This document shows positions 18,096 to 26,865 of a stretch of 64,000 nucleotides of DNA, one piece after another (position 1 is the first letter of the stretch; the number at the start of each line of letters is the position of its first letter). The position numbers were made by a program, and so were the translations under genes. The stretch spans positions 310,001 to 374,000 of the forward strand of contig JADJNY010000006.1 of NCBI GenBank assembly GCA_016714045.1, in the 5' to 3' direction. The stretch comes from Planctomycetota bacterium (GTDB taxonomy: Bacteria > Planctomycetota > UBA1135 > GCA-002686595). Below the pieces are notes generated by a model, which saw only the letters and a list, made by a program, of their open reading frames with translations, was not told where the DNA came from and ran no database searches.

Positions 18096-19676
18096 TCATG
18101 GCAGGGCGAGGCGTAGTTCGAACGAGCGCAGTTTGTACCGGCCGGGAGTCGCGCCGCAGCGCAGGCGCAGCGGGCCGAGCAGGTCTTCGGCGTCGAGCTT
18201 CACGTGGACGAGGCTGCGGCCGGTCGGAACGGGCGCGCTCGCGATCTGGCCGCGGTGGAAGCGCGGCAGGCGGCTCGTGCGGTAGAGAACGTCGAGCCGG
18301 TCTGGGTGAGACGATTCGACCTCGATGCGCGCGAGGGCGACGCGTCCCGACGGGAATGCCGGCACGTCGAGCTCGACGAGGCCCGCCGCGCCCGCGGAGT
18401 GCTCGAGCACGAGCGCGCCCTCCTCGCGCGTGACGCGCGTCCCGTCGACGCCGCGCACCGCGAGCGGCTCGCGCGCGACGTCGAGCACGAAGTGCGCGCC
18501 CGCGCTGCGCTCGAACTCGCGGGAGAGCGCATCCTCCACCCCCGCTCCCCCAGGATCCGGCAGTGCGAACGGCAGCTCGAGCAGGAGCCGCCGCTCGGCG
18601 AAGAGCTCGATCACGACGTCCGGCTGCTCGGCCCGCACGCGCGCCGCGTCGAAGTGCGGATCGAACACGAACGTCGCGCGGCCGAAGCAGAGCGCGAAGA
18701 GCTTGCGCACGCGTTCACCGAACGAGTCGTGGAAGACGAGCAAGCTCGGGCGATCCGCGCCCGGGCCCGCGACGCGCACGACGTCTCCCTCGCGCTCGAC
18801 GGGCTCCGCGAAGTCGCGCTGAAGCACGTCGAGCACGCGCGCCTCCTGGCGCAGGAGGCCCGAGAGCCGCAGCCGGTGCGCCCACGTGTCGCCTTCGGCG
18901 GGATCGAACTCCCAGCACAGGCGCTCGATCGGCACCGGTGCGAGGTCGGGGAAGCGTGCGCGCGCCGCGTCGACGAGCACGCGGTGCACCGCGTACCCGC
19001 CGCGGTCCGTCCAGTGCGTCCCGAGCGGGTAGTAGGCGAAGTCACGGTCGTGATCGCGGTCCTTCTCGGCTCGGAGCGCTGGACGCAAGTCGACGAGCCG
19101 CAGGTCCGATCGTTCGGCGAGCCACGCGACGAGCTGGTCCTGCACGCCCGGCCCGATCGGCTCGTGACCGGCGGGGAGACGCTCGGGGTAGATCGAGTTC
19201 TTCTCGGGTGCGAGCGCGACGATGTACTCGGCTCCGAGCGACGCGCAGAACGCGCGGCGACTCTCGAGCGCCTTGCGCCACGCCTCGAGTCGAGCGCGCG
19301 TGAGCTCCGCGCGCCCCTGGCTCGCGTCGAGGATCCCGAGCAGCGTCGGGAAGATCCACCCGTCGCGCCCTACGAGCAGCGGCTCGCCCGGCGACGCGCG
19401 GAAGTGCAGCACGCGGAGCCGGCTGTTCCAGTGCAGCAGGACGTCGCGCAAGCCGAGCGCATCGCCGTACCACGCCTCGAACGCGCGCGGGAAGGCGCGG
19501 ACGGAGTCGAGCGCGGGCCCGAGCGTCGGGAAGGGCTCCGGGAGCCGCGCTTCGAGCTCGACGTCGCGCCGTGCTTCGGGCCGAAGGAGGGAGTCGACGG
19601 CGGGCGCGAGCAACGCGGCAGCGAAGAGCACGATGCACGCCGTGTCGAACACGCCGCGGCGTCCGCCGGTCGTCAT
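18096..19676 (-). CDS. AlgJ/AlgX-like exported acetyltransferase-type protein, paralogue A
   Basis: 526 residues from the ATG at 19676, preceded by GGAG at good spacing. An N-terminal anchor (FDTACIVLFAAALLAPAVDSLL) places the rest outside the cytoplasm. The domain resembles the SGNH-like family of AlgJ/AlgX/DHHW proteins: GDALGLRDVLLHWNSRLRVL near residue 70, FVALAPEK-type strand (YIVALAPEKNSIYPERLP), the D/H-x-x-W-type motif YYPLGTHWTDRGGY, and a nucleophile-like LLVFHDSFGERVRKLF. The C-terminal about 130 residues look beta-rich and could bind polysaccharide. Such proteins O-acetylate exported polymers. A clear paralogue lies directly upstream (89-bp gap to its stop), probably co-transcribed. 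No MBOAT partner is adjacent; the one at 2216-3622 is 15 kb away. Confidence 0.8.
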   Translation of the reverse strand: MTTGGRRGVFDTACIVLFAAALLAPAVDSLLRPEARRDVELEARLPEPFPTLGPALDSVRAFPRAFEAWYGDALGLRDVLLHWNSRLRVLHFRASPGEPLLVGRDGWIFPTLLGILDASQGRAELTRARLEAWRKALESRRAFCASLGAEYIVALAPEKNSIYPERLPAGHEPIGPGVQDQLVAWLAERSDLRLVDLRPALRAEKDRDHDRDFAYYPLGTHWTDRGGYAVHRVLVDAARARFPDLAPVPIERLCWEFDPAEGDTWAHRLRLSGLLRQEARVLDVLQRDFAEPVEREGDVVRVAGPGADRPSLLVFHDSFGERVRKLFALCFGRATFVFDPHFDAARVRAEQPDVVIELFAERRLLLELPFALPDPGGAGVEDALSREFERSAGAHFVLDVAREPLAVRGVDGTRVTREEGALVLEHSAGAAGLVELDVPAFPSGRVALARIEVESSHPDRLDVLYRTSRLPRFHRGQIASAPVPTGRSLVHVKLDAEDLLGPLRLRCGATPGRYKLRSFELRLALP

Positions 19677-19765
19677 CTGGAGCTCCGCGTGGGAAGCGCG
19701 TCCTCGGGTCGCATGGAGCACGGAGGCATCGTCGGAGCGTTCGTCCCGTCCCGCAAGGAAGCGGC

Positions 19766-21322
19766 TCAGCGGGAGCGGACCTCGAGGCTGCGCAGCACGA
19801 CGGAATCGGCGGCGCGTCCCAGGCGGAACCGCAGGGCGCCGACGAGGTCCGGTTCATCCACGTCGACGAAGATCACGTGCCGACCCGCCGGGATCGTCGC
19901 CGTCGCGACCTGCCCGCGGCGGTAGCGCGGAACGCGCTTCGTCAGGTAGAGCAGGTCGAGCACGTCCGCGTGCTTCGACTCCACGTCGAGGCGCGCGATC
20001 ACGCCGCTCCCCGCGCGGAACACGAGGGCGTCGAGTTCGAGCGTGCCCCCACGGCCCTCGCCCGCGCTGGTGGCGAAGCCGTCGTCGACGCGCTCGATCG
20101 TCGCGCCATCCACGGGGACGAGCGCGAGGCCCGCTTCGGCCGCGTCGACGCGGCCGAGGACGATCGAGCACGCATCGAACTCGATCGCGAGCGGATCGTG
20201 CCCCGGCACCACGATCGGCGCGGGCCGGTCGAGCAGGAGCTGGCGCTCCGCGCGGAGCTCCAGCACGACGTCCGGACGTTCGGACACGACCAACGCGGGG
20301 TCGAACGCGCCCCAGCAGAAGTAGGCCTCGGAGAAGTCGCGCGCGAAGAGCTTGCGCATGCGGTCCCCGAACGAGTCGTGGAACAAGAGCAACCGCGGAC
20401 GCGACGGATCGGGGCCGCGCACGACGACGTGCGTCGCTCCCCCCTTGGGCCGGCCGAGCTCGCACTCGTACCCCGACTCGATCTCGCGCAGCACGCGCGC
20501 GCGCTGGCGCATCCGGCCCTCCATGCGCAGGTTTCGCGCCCACGTGTCGCCTTCGAGCGGATCGTCCATCCAGTGCAGGTCGGCGAGCGGCGTCGGCGCG
20601 AGACCGGTGAAGCGCGCGGAGAGGCGCGCGTGGACGAGCTCGTACGCGCGGTAGAGCGCGCGATCGGTCCAGTGCGTGCCGAGCGGGTAGTACGCGAAGT
20701 CGTCATCGTGGTCGCGCGCGCGCTCGTCGAGCATGCAGCCGCGCAGGTCGAGCAAGCGCAGGTCGGAGCGCGCGTCGAGATGCGCGAGGAGCTGGTCGTA
20801 CGCGGTCGGGGGCCGGAGCTCGAGGTGCGACGGGAGGAAGTCGGGATAGACGGTCGGCTTCTCGGGCGCGAACGCGGCGACGTATTCGGCGCCGTGCGAC
20901 GCGCAGAACGCGCGGCGCGATTCGAGGGTCTGCTGCCAGAGCTCGAGGCGCTTCTCCGCGAGCTTCGACGTCCCGCGCGCGGCGTCGAGGATGCCCATCA
21001 GCGTCGGGAAGACCCAGTTCGAGCGACCGAGGACGGCGTTCGGGGTCGGCGAGCGGTGGAAGGTCTCGATGTAGAGGATCGAGCGCTGCCGCAGGAGGAC
21101 GTCGCGCAGGCCGAGGCGGTCGTTGAAGTAGGCGTCGAGGAGCGGCGGGGTCTCGCGGAGGGTCGCGAGGGTGATAGGGAACGGCGGGAGCGGCGCGGGC
21201 GTGCGGAGCTCGCGCTCGACGTCGGTGGTGACGGCGGTGGGACGGAGGAGGATGGAGAGGGTCGGGGTGACGAGCGCCGCGCTGAAGAGGAGGATCAGGG
21301 CGGTGTCGAGGGAGCGGCGCAC
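19766..21322 (-). CDS. AlgJ/AlgX-like exported acetyltransferase-type protein, paralogue B
   Basis: 518 residues from a GTG at 21322; a GTG at 21418 would add 32 residues rich in Pro/Leu. The shorter start is preferred because it aligns with paralogue A (RRSLDTALILLFSAALVTPTLSILLRP against RRGVFDTACIVLFAAALLAPAVDSLLRP), but no good ribosome site is visible for either. All motifs of paralogue A are kept: NDRLGLRDVLL, YVAAFAPEKPTVYPDFLP, DFAYYPLGTHWTDRALY and LLLFHDSFGDRMRKLFARDF, plus a C-terminal beta-rich region (RYRRGQVATATIPAGRHVIF). It probably acts on the same class of surface polymer. Hairpin repeat copy 3 lies just upstream, or only 7 bp before the alternative start. Confidence 0.78.
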   Translation of the reverse strand: MRRSLDTALILLFSAALVTPTLSILLRPTAVTTDVERELRTPAPLPPFPITLATLRETPPLLDAYFNDRLGLRDVLLRQRSILYIETFHRSPTPNAVLGRSNWVFPTLMGILDAARGTSKLAEKRLELWQQTLESRRAFCASHGAEYVAAFAPEKPTVYPDFLPSHLELRPPTAYDQLLAHLDARSDLRLLDLRGCMLDERARDHDDDFAYYPLGTHWTDRALYRAYELVHARLSARFTGLAPTPLADLHWMDDPLEGDTWARNLRMEGRMRQRARVLREIESGYECELGRPKGGATHVVVRGPDPSRPRLLLFHDSFGDRMRKLFARDFSEAYFCWGAFDPALVVSERPDVVLELRAERQLLLDRPAPIVVPGHDPLAIEFDACSIVLGRVDAAEAGLALVPVDGATIERVDDGFATSAGEGRGGTLELDALVFRAGSGVIARLDVESKHADVLDLLYLTKRVPRYRRGQVATATIPAGRHVIFVDVDEPDLVGALRFRLGRAADSVVLRSLEVRSR

Positions 21323-21424
21323 GGGGGAGGGATACGGTACTGCGGGGAGGTGGGGAGGGGGGAGTGGGAGTGCGAGGCAGATGGAGAGCGCGAGGGTGGA
21401 GGGACGGGCACGGAACACATGAGG

Positions 21425-21492
21425 GTGCTTCGCATCCCTGACTCCGCGTTGCCCTCGGGCCGAGGACGGCCCGAGGGCAACGCGGAGTTCGA
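21425..21492. repeat. Intergenic hairpin repeat, copy 3
   Basis: Shortest clear copy, between divergent genes. It keeps TGCTTCGCAT (21426-21435) and a perfect 21-bp stem (21441-21461 with 21468-21488) closed by the loop GAGGAC (21462-21467), followed by GTTC. The inner stem sequence differs completely from copy 2 yet still pairs perfectly. Upstream similarity to copies 1 and 2 is weak. Confidence 0.7.
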
Positions 21493-21618
21493 CTTGGAGG
21501 AAGGGAGGTGAAGGCCCGAGGGAGGTCGATGCGCGGGGGAGATTGAAGTGAGGAAACGGAGGCGTGGTTGGGTCGGCTGGGCGTGGGTCTTGGGGCGTGC
21601 GTGGTGTAGCGTGCGCGG

Positions 21619-22683
21619 GTGCGCAGCGTTCGGTTCGAGGGACTCGCGTCGGGGCTCACGAGGGGTGAGGTGTGGCGGCGGCGCGTGCGGCGGGAGTGGA
21701 GCTTCTTCCGCGCGGTCGTTGCGCATCGCGGGCTCAGCTTCGCGGCGTTGTTCGGGTTGCTGCTGATCGGCGGGTGGAGCTTTCAGGTGCTCGAGCCCGA
21801 GCTGGGGCATTCGCTTCCGCGCGCGATGTTCATGACGTGGAGCCTGATGTTCGGGGAGGCGCCCGAGGCCTTTCCCCGCTCGATCGTGCTCCAGGCGATG
21901 TTCTTCCTCGTGCCCTTGCTGGGCGTGACGATCTTCCTGGAGGCGATCGTCGAGATCAGCTCGATGCTGCGCGATCGGACCAAGGGCGAAGAGGAGTGGT
22001 GCAAGATCATGGCGGGATCGATGCGAGGACACGTGGTGCTCGTCGGCCTGGGCCGGCTCGGCTGGCGCATCTACACGATCCTCACGCGCCTCGGCCACGA
22101 GGTCGTCGTGATCGAGCGGAGCGCGGACGCTCCCTTCCTCGAGGACGTGCGCCGCGACGGCTCGCCGATCTTCATCGGTGACGCGCGCCGCGAGCAGTGG
22201 CTCGTCGACGCGAACGTGAAAGAAGCGCGCAGCATCGTGATCGCCTCCGACGACGACCTCGCGAACCTCGAGATCGCGCTCGACGCGCGCCGGTTGAACC
22301 CGAAAGTCCACGTCGTGATGCGGATGTTCGATCCGAACATGGCCGAGAAGGTGCGCGAGGGATTCCAGATCCACACCGCGCTCTCGGCGTCGTCGATCGC
22401 CGCGCCCGCGTTCGCGACCGCGTCGATCGACCGCTCGATCGAGAGCTGCCTCGTCATCGACGACGAGATCATCGTGAGCCAGCGCTGGACCGTCGACGCG
22501 GACAGCGAACTCGACGGCCGCACCGTGGGCGAGCTCGCCGCGCAGCGCGCGATCGGCGTGCTCGAGCGGCGGACGAAGAGCGGCGAACGCCGGTTCTTCC
22601 CCGGGCCCGATACGAAGCTCGCGCCCGGCGACGAGCTCGTCGTGCAGGGCACGCTCACGACGCTCGTCGGCCGTCGGAACTGA
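21619..22683 (+). CDS. RCK (TrkA-N) domain two-TM channel-like protein
   Basis: 354 residues with a GTG start. Two membrane segments (about 39-56 and 89-112) flank a possible pore helix (about 66-80), as in bacterial K+ channels. An RCK/TrkA-N Rossmann domain follows (about 127-245): GHVVLVGLGRLGWRIYTIL carries the dinucleotide motif, then EVVVIERSADAPFLEDV and SIVIASDDDLANLEIAL. A TrkA-C-like domain closes the protein (about 285-354, ending LAPGDELVVQGTL). The canonical filter T-V/I-G-Y/F-G-D is not present; the corresponding region reads MTWSLMFGEAPEAFP. Ion selectivity is therefore uncertain, and the protein could be a Castor/Pollux-like or non-selective relative. Confidence 0.8.
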   Translation: MRSVRFEGLASGLTRGEVWRRRVRREWSFFRAVVAHRGLSFAALFGLLLIGGWSFQVLEPELGHSLPRAMFMTWSLMFGEAPEAFPRSIVLQAMFFLVPLLGVTIFLEAIVEISSMLRDRTKGEEEWCKIMAGSMRGHVVLVGLGRLGWRIYTILTRLGHEVVVIERSADAPFLEDVRRDGSPIFIGDARREQWLVDANVKEARSIVIASDDDLANLEIALDARRLNPKVHVVMRMFDPNMAEKVREGFQIHTALSASSIAAPAFATASIDRSIESCLVIDDEIIVSQRWTVDADSELDGRTVGELAAQRAIGVLERRTKSGERRFFPGPDTKLAPGDELVVQGTLTTLVGRRN

Positions 22684-22842
22684 CCCGCGTCGGCCCGCGC
22701 GCGAGGGAACGATTTTCCGTCACCGGGCCCTGGATCGAACGGAGACGCATCGCGCGCCGACCGAACCGGCCGCGTGATCGCTTGTTCTCGACTCGCGGGT
22801 CGACAGCTCCGCGTCGAGCAGCGAGAATGCGAGCCTTCCACC

Positions 22843-24528
22843 ATGCCGTTCCTCGCACTGATCCTCACTTGGTTCACGGGCCTCGCCGTCGGCACGCCCC
22901 AAGCTCCGGCCACGGGCGGGAGCTCCCCGCGCGCGCACGCCGCGCTCGCGTACACGACGGCCGCGCTCTCCGCTCCCATCGCGTCGCACGCGAGCGCGAC
23001 CTCCGCGCTTCCGGCGCCCGCCGCGCCGCCCACGAGCCCGCTCGCGCTCCCAAGCGCCGCCGAGCTCCCTGCGACGCCGACGCGCGCGACTCCGAACGTG
23101 CTCGTGATCCTGCTCGACGACGTCGGGTGCGAGCGTCTGCGCCCCTTCGGGCAGGGCGCGCCCTACGCTCGCACGCCCGTGCTCCAGTCGCTCGCCGCGC
23201 GCGGCGTCACGTTCACGAACTGCTACTCGAACCCGTTGTGCGGCCCGACGCGCGCGCTGCTGCAGACCGGGCGCTACGCGTTCCGCACGGGCTTCGGGCC
23301 GAACATCTTCCCGAACTATCAGTTCGGGCTGAACCACCTGGAGACGTGCCTGCCCGAGCTCCTGCGCGACGGCTTCGCTCCCGGACCGTCGCCGTACGTG
23401 AGCGGGGCGTTCGGCAAGTGGCACATCTCCATGTACGTCGACACGACGCACCCGAACGACTGCGGCTTCGGCCACTTCGCCGGCTGCATGACGAACGTGT
23501 CCGACCAGAGCGAGCTGTTCGGGACCTTCTACCACAACTACCACTGGCGAAAGGTCGTCGACGGCGTCGAGTCGATCGTCGGAACGCCCGACGGTCCGTA
23601 CAGCGAGCGACAGTGGGCCGGATCGGTCCAAGCGCGCGACGCGGCCGAGTGGATGCTGGCGCAGACGCAGCCGTTCTTCGCCCAGCTCGCGTTCAATCCC
23701 CCCCATGCGCCCTATCAAGTCCCGCCGTTCAGCCTGATCTCACCCGCGTCGCGCAACGCGATCGAGGCGCTCGGCGTCGAGCAAATCGGCGTCCCCTACG
23801 GCGAGGGTGACTTCGCCTGGATCACGGACCTGACGCACCCGACGCGCCCGATCACGGAGGAACAGCTGCGGCGCAAGAAGCTGCTCTTCTACGACGCGAT
23901 GCTCGAGGCGACGGACCTCAACATCGGCGACGTGCTCGCGCGCATCGAGCCGAAGCTCGCGGACACGATGATCTTCCTGCTCAGCGACAACGGCCCCGAG
24001 TCGAGCGTCGTCGACCCCGCGCGCTACGACCCCAACCGCGCGAAGCGCACGTGCTACCAGCTCGGCGTGCACGTCCCCCTGATCGTCGTGGGACCGATGG
24101 TCTCCACGCCGGGGCGCCGCGTCGACCACCCCGTCGGCGTCGTCGATCTGTGGCGCACGATCCGCGACGTCACGGGCGCGCGCGAAGTGCCGGGCATGAT
24201 CCCGAGCGACGTCGTGATCGACAGCCGGAGCTTCCTCCCCTACCTGGCCGATCCGAACGCGCCGCTCGGCCGACGCTACGCGTTCTCCGAGGTGTTCAAC
24301 CCGATCGGGAACCCGGCCAACATGAGCCTGGGCGCGCGCCAGCGGATGATCACGGACGGTCGGTGGAAGCTCGTGCGCACGGGGCTCGACGACATCGAGG
24401 AGCTCTACGACCTCGCGACGGATCCGCGCGAGATCCAGAACCTGCTCCCCTCGTCGAACACGACGATCAAGGCGCACCGCGACGAGCTCGCGCTGGAGCT
24501 CGACTCGTTGATCTACAGCGACGGCTGA
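22843..24528 (+). CDS. Exported type I sulfatase (arylsulfatase family)
   Basis: 561 residues from the ATG at 22843, with a signal peptide (FLALILTWFTGLAVG) and a long Ala/Pro/Ser-rich spacer before the domain. The sulfatase fold starts at PNVLVILLDDVGCERL (about 85-100), supplying metal-binding Asp residues. The formylglycine site is CGPTRALLQTGR with Cys133 (C-x-P-x-R), so activation needs a formylglycine-generating enzyme, not seen here. GKWHIS (about 190) and SDNGPE (about 381-386) complete the active site. The C-terminus has the usual RWKLVR and EELYDLATDPREIQNLL motifs. It would remove sulfate from a polysaccharide or aryl ester outside the cell. Substrate unknown. Confidence 0.92.
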   Translation: MPFLALILTWFTGLAVGTPQAPATGGSSPRAHAALAYTTAALSAPIASHASATSALPAPAAPPTSPLALPSAAELPATPTRATPNVLVILLDDVGCERLRPFGQGAPYARTPVLQSLAARGVTFTNCYSNPLCGPTRALLQTGRYAFRTGFGPNIFPNYQFGLNHLETCLPELLRDGFAPGPSPYVSGAFGKWHISMYVDTTHPNDCGFGHFAGCMTNVSDQSELFGTFYHNYHWRKVVDGVESIVGTPDGPYSERQWAGSVQARDAAEWMLAQTQPFFAQLAFNPPHAPYQVPPFSLISPASRNAIEALGVEQIGVPYGEGDFAWITDLTHPTRPITEEQLRRKKLLFYDAMLEATDLNIGDVLARIEPKLADTMIFLLSDNGPESSVVDPARYDPNRAKRTCYQLGVHVPLIVVGPMVSTPGRRVDHPVGVVDLWRTIRDVTGAREVPGMIPSDVVIDSRSFLPYLADPNAPLGRRYAFSEVFNPIGNPANMSLGARQRMITDGRWKLVRTGLDDIEELYDLATDPREIQNLLPSSNTTIKAHRDELALELDSLIYSDG

Positions 24529-24604
24529 GGCGCTGCGTCGAACCCATCCGAGCGGGGCGCCGACGCGGTGGTGAGTCCGAGGACGCGCAGCGGGTCCCTG
24601 GACC

Positions 24605-25693
24605 TCAGCTCGGCGCGTTGCTGCCCGGCTCGCTCGCGCTCTCACGCGCGAGCAGCTCGCCGAGCGCGCCGGGTTCGGCGCCCAGGACGACGAACCGCGC
24701 CGCCGCCGCGCGCGCGAGGGCCTCGACCGCCGCGCGCAGCGCCTCGTCCGCGCTCGCGTCGAGCACGACGAGCGACGGCTGGAAGCGCTCGAGCTCCGCG
24801 CGCGCGCCGGCCTCGTCCCCCGCCGACGCGACCGCGTAGCCGAGCTGCGCCGCCTGCGAACGCGCGCGCGACTGCGCTTCCGGGTCGCGGTCGACGAAGA
24901 GCACGCGCGGCTTCGCCCGCGCCGCTTCCTGCAGCGCGCGGTGGCGCGCGCGCTTCGTCGTGATCTCGAGCCCGAGCGCCTTGGGCGTCAACGTGCTGCC
25001 GAGCGCGCGCGCCATCAGGTGCCACGCGCGCGCGTCGCGGTCCTCGAGCGGCGCGCGGCCGAAGACGCGCTCGATCGAGTCCTCGATGTCGCGCCGCGCC
25101 GACTCCGTCAGGGCGACCTTCTCGCCGAACGCGAGCTTCAGGTTCGCGACGAGGAACGCGCGCGCCTCGTTCGTGACGGGCTTCACGCCGCGCTCGCGCG
25201 GCACGTACGGCCGCTCGGCGAACAGGTCCGCGAGCACGACGCCGACCGCGACCGCGAGGTTGAGCGACGTGTGCTCGCCGCTCGTCGGCACGAAGACGAG
25301 CTCCGCGCAGCGCGCGACCTCGTCGGAGCGCAGCCCGCCGACCTCGGCGCCGAAGACGAGCGCGACGCGCTCGTCGGGGTCCGCCGCGCGCGTGCCGAGC
25401 TCGTCGCGCTTCTCCCGCCACGCGTGGCGCGGACGGCCCTCCTGCGGACGCGCGGTGAAGCCGACGGCGAACGTGCAGTCAGCGAGCGCCTCCTCCATCG
25501 TCGCGACGACGCGGCAGCGCGCGCGCGCGTCGGGGACGCCGTGCGACATCTGCTCGAACTCGGGGTGCACGAGCAGCGACGGGAGCTCCGGGGCCACGAG
25601 CACGAGCTCGCACGGGCCGAAGTTGACCGTCTCGCGCACGATCATCCCGACGTTGCGCGGACCGCCGGGCCGGACGAGGACGACGCGCCTCAC
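24605..25693 (-). CDS. SPOUT (TrmH/TrmJ-like) RNA methyltransferase fused to a truncated receiver-like domain
   Basis: 362 residues from the GTG at 25693, which overlaps the TGA of the upstream gene by 4 bp (GTGA). Residues 1-235 are a TrmJ-like SPOUT methyltransferase: VVLVRPGGPRNVGMIVRETV near the start, motif 2 LVFGAEVGGL (112-121) and motif 3 SLNLAVAVGVVLADL (143-157), which form the SAM knot; an alpha-helical extension as in TrmJ follows. Residues about 261-350 resemble a response-regulator receiver: VLFVDRDPEAQ, GYAVASAGDEAGAR and LVVLDASAD with Asp312 at the phosphoacceptor position. The last receiver helices and the conserved Lys are missing. The target is probably a tRNA or rRNA ribose. 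The fusion is unusual. Confidence 0.82.
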   Translation of the reverse strand: MRRVVLVRPGGPRNVGMIVRETVNFGPCELVLVAPELPSLLVHPEFEQMSHGVPDARARCRVVATMEEALADCTFAVGFTARPQEGRPRHAWREKRDELGTRAADPDERVALVFGAEVGGLRSDEVARCAELVFVPTSGEHTSLNLAVAVGVVLADLFAERPYVPRERGVKPVTNEARAFLVANLKLAFGEKVALTESARRDIEDSIERVFGRAPLEDRDARAWHLMARALGSTLTPKALGLEITTKRARHRALQEAARAKPRVLFVDRDPEAQSRARSQAAQLGYAVASAGDEAGARAELERFQPSLVVLDASADEALRAAVEALARAAAARFVVLGAEPGALGELLARESASEPGSNAPS

Positions 25694-26811
25694 GAGCGTG
25701 AACCGGGTCCGCTTCGAGCGTCGTTCGGCGTGGAGCGCGCGGGCGGCGCGTCGGACGAGCGCGGGAGCGGCGTGGGCTCCATCGAGCCCGCGCCGCGCGG
25801 CACGGAGCTCGTCCGCTCGCTCGCGACCTCCGCGCGCACGCGCTCGAGCTGCTCGGGGTCCGGATTGCCGCCCGAGACGATCGCGACGACGCGCAGCGGG
25901 TTCGCGCGCGTGCGGCCAGCGAGGAGCTCGCGCGGGACGAGGCCCTCGAACACCGCGGAGCTGCTCGCGGCGCCCGCGGGCTCGACGGTTTCGCCGAACG
26001 CGACGAGGCGCTTCTGCGCGGCGAGGACGGCCGTGTCCTCGACGAGCAGGATCCCATCGAGCGTCGTCTTGCACACGTCGATGTTGAGCTGGCCGGAGTA
26101 CGGCGGCGTCAGGCCCTGGATGCAGCTCGTGATCTCGAGCGTGACGGGCTTCCCTTCGGCGATCCCGCGCGAGAGAGTCGCGGCGCCCTTCGGCTCGACG
26201 CCGAACACCTTCACGCGCAGGCCGAGGCGATGGCGCAGCGCGAGCGAGACGCCGCTGACGAGCCCGCCGCCCCCGACGGGCACGTAGACGAGCTCGACCG
26301 ACGGCCACTCGTCGGCGATCTCGAGGCCGACGGTGCCCGCGCCGAGGAGCGTGCGCTCGGCGTCGTACGGATGGACGAGCGTCGCGCCGTCCTTCACGCG
26401 CTTGTCGCACTCGCGCTCGGCGGCCATGCGCGACTCGCACAGCACGACCTCGGCGCCGAACTCGCGGCACGCGGCGATCTTGTTCGCGTACGCGTTCTTC
26501 GGCATCACGATCGTCGCGCGCACGCCGGACTTCTGCGCGGCCCACGCGAGCGCCTTCCCGTGGTTGCCCGAGCTCGTGCAGACGACGCCGCCGCGGCGCT
26601 CGGTCGGCGTGAGCTGCGCCACCTGGTTCCACGCGCCGCGCGCCTTGAACGCGCCAATCACCTGGCGATTCTCTAGCTTGAGCCGCAGGTCGACGCGCTC
26701 GTCACCGCAGTCGAACGGGACGAGCGGCGTCTTCTCGACGACGCCCGCGATGCGCTGCGCCGCGGCGTCGATGCGCTCGGGTTGGAAACGGGACCAAGGG
26801 GCGGTGGGCAT
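25690..26811 (-). CDS. Threonine/serine dehydratase family PLP enzyme
   Basis: 373 residues of fold type II PLP family. The PLP lysine is Lys56 in VIGAFKARGAWN; the substrate loop is TSSGNHGKAL (79-88); the phosphate-binding glycine loop is VGGGGLVSGVSLAL (about 177-190); the C-terminal VAIVSGGNPDPEQ binds the pyridine ring. It probably deaminates L-threonine or L-serine to a 2-keto acid, though a racemase of the same family cannot be excluded. There is no ACT regulatory domain, so it resembles the catabolic, not the isoleucine-feedback, form. The last about 45 residues are Pro/Ser/Arg-rich. It overlaps the methyltransferase gene by 4 bp and is 54 bp from the kinase gene stop. Confidence 0.88.
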   Translation of the reverse strand: MPTAPWSRFQPERIDAAAQRIAGVVEKTPLVPFDCGDERVDLRLKLENRQVIGAFKARGAWNQVAQLTPTERRGGVVCTSSGNHGKALAWAAQKSGVRATIVMPKNAYANKIAACREFGAEVVLCESRMAAERECDKRVKDGATLVHPYDAERTLLGAGTVGLEIADEWPSVELVYVPVGGGGLVSGVSLALRHRLGLRVKVFGVEPKGAATLSRGIAEGKPVTLEITSCIQGLTPPYSGQLNIDVCKTTLDGILLVEDTAVLAAQKRLVAFGETVEPAGAASSSAVFEGLVPRELLAGRTRANPLRVVAIVSGGNPDPEQLERVRAEVASERTSSVPRGAGSMEPTPLPRSSDAPPARSTPNDARSGPGSRS

Positions 26812-26865
26812 GCGGGCGCAGAGTCTACCGGCGCGCGCAGCCCCTACCAACGCGCGCGCCGCGCG

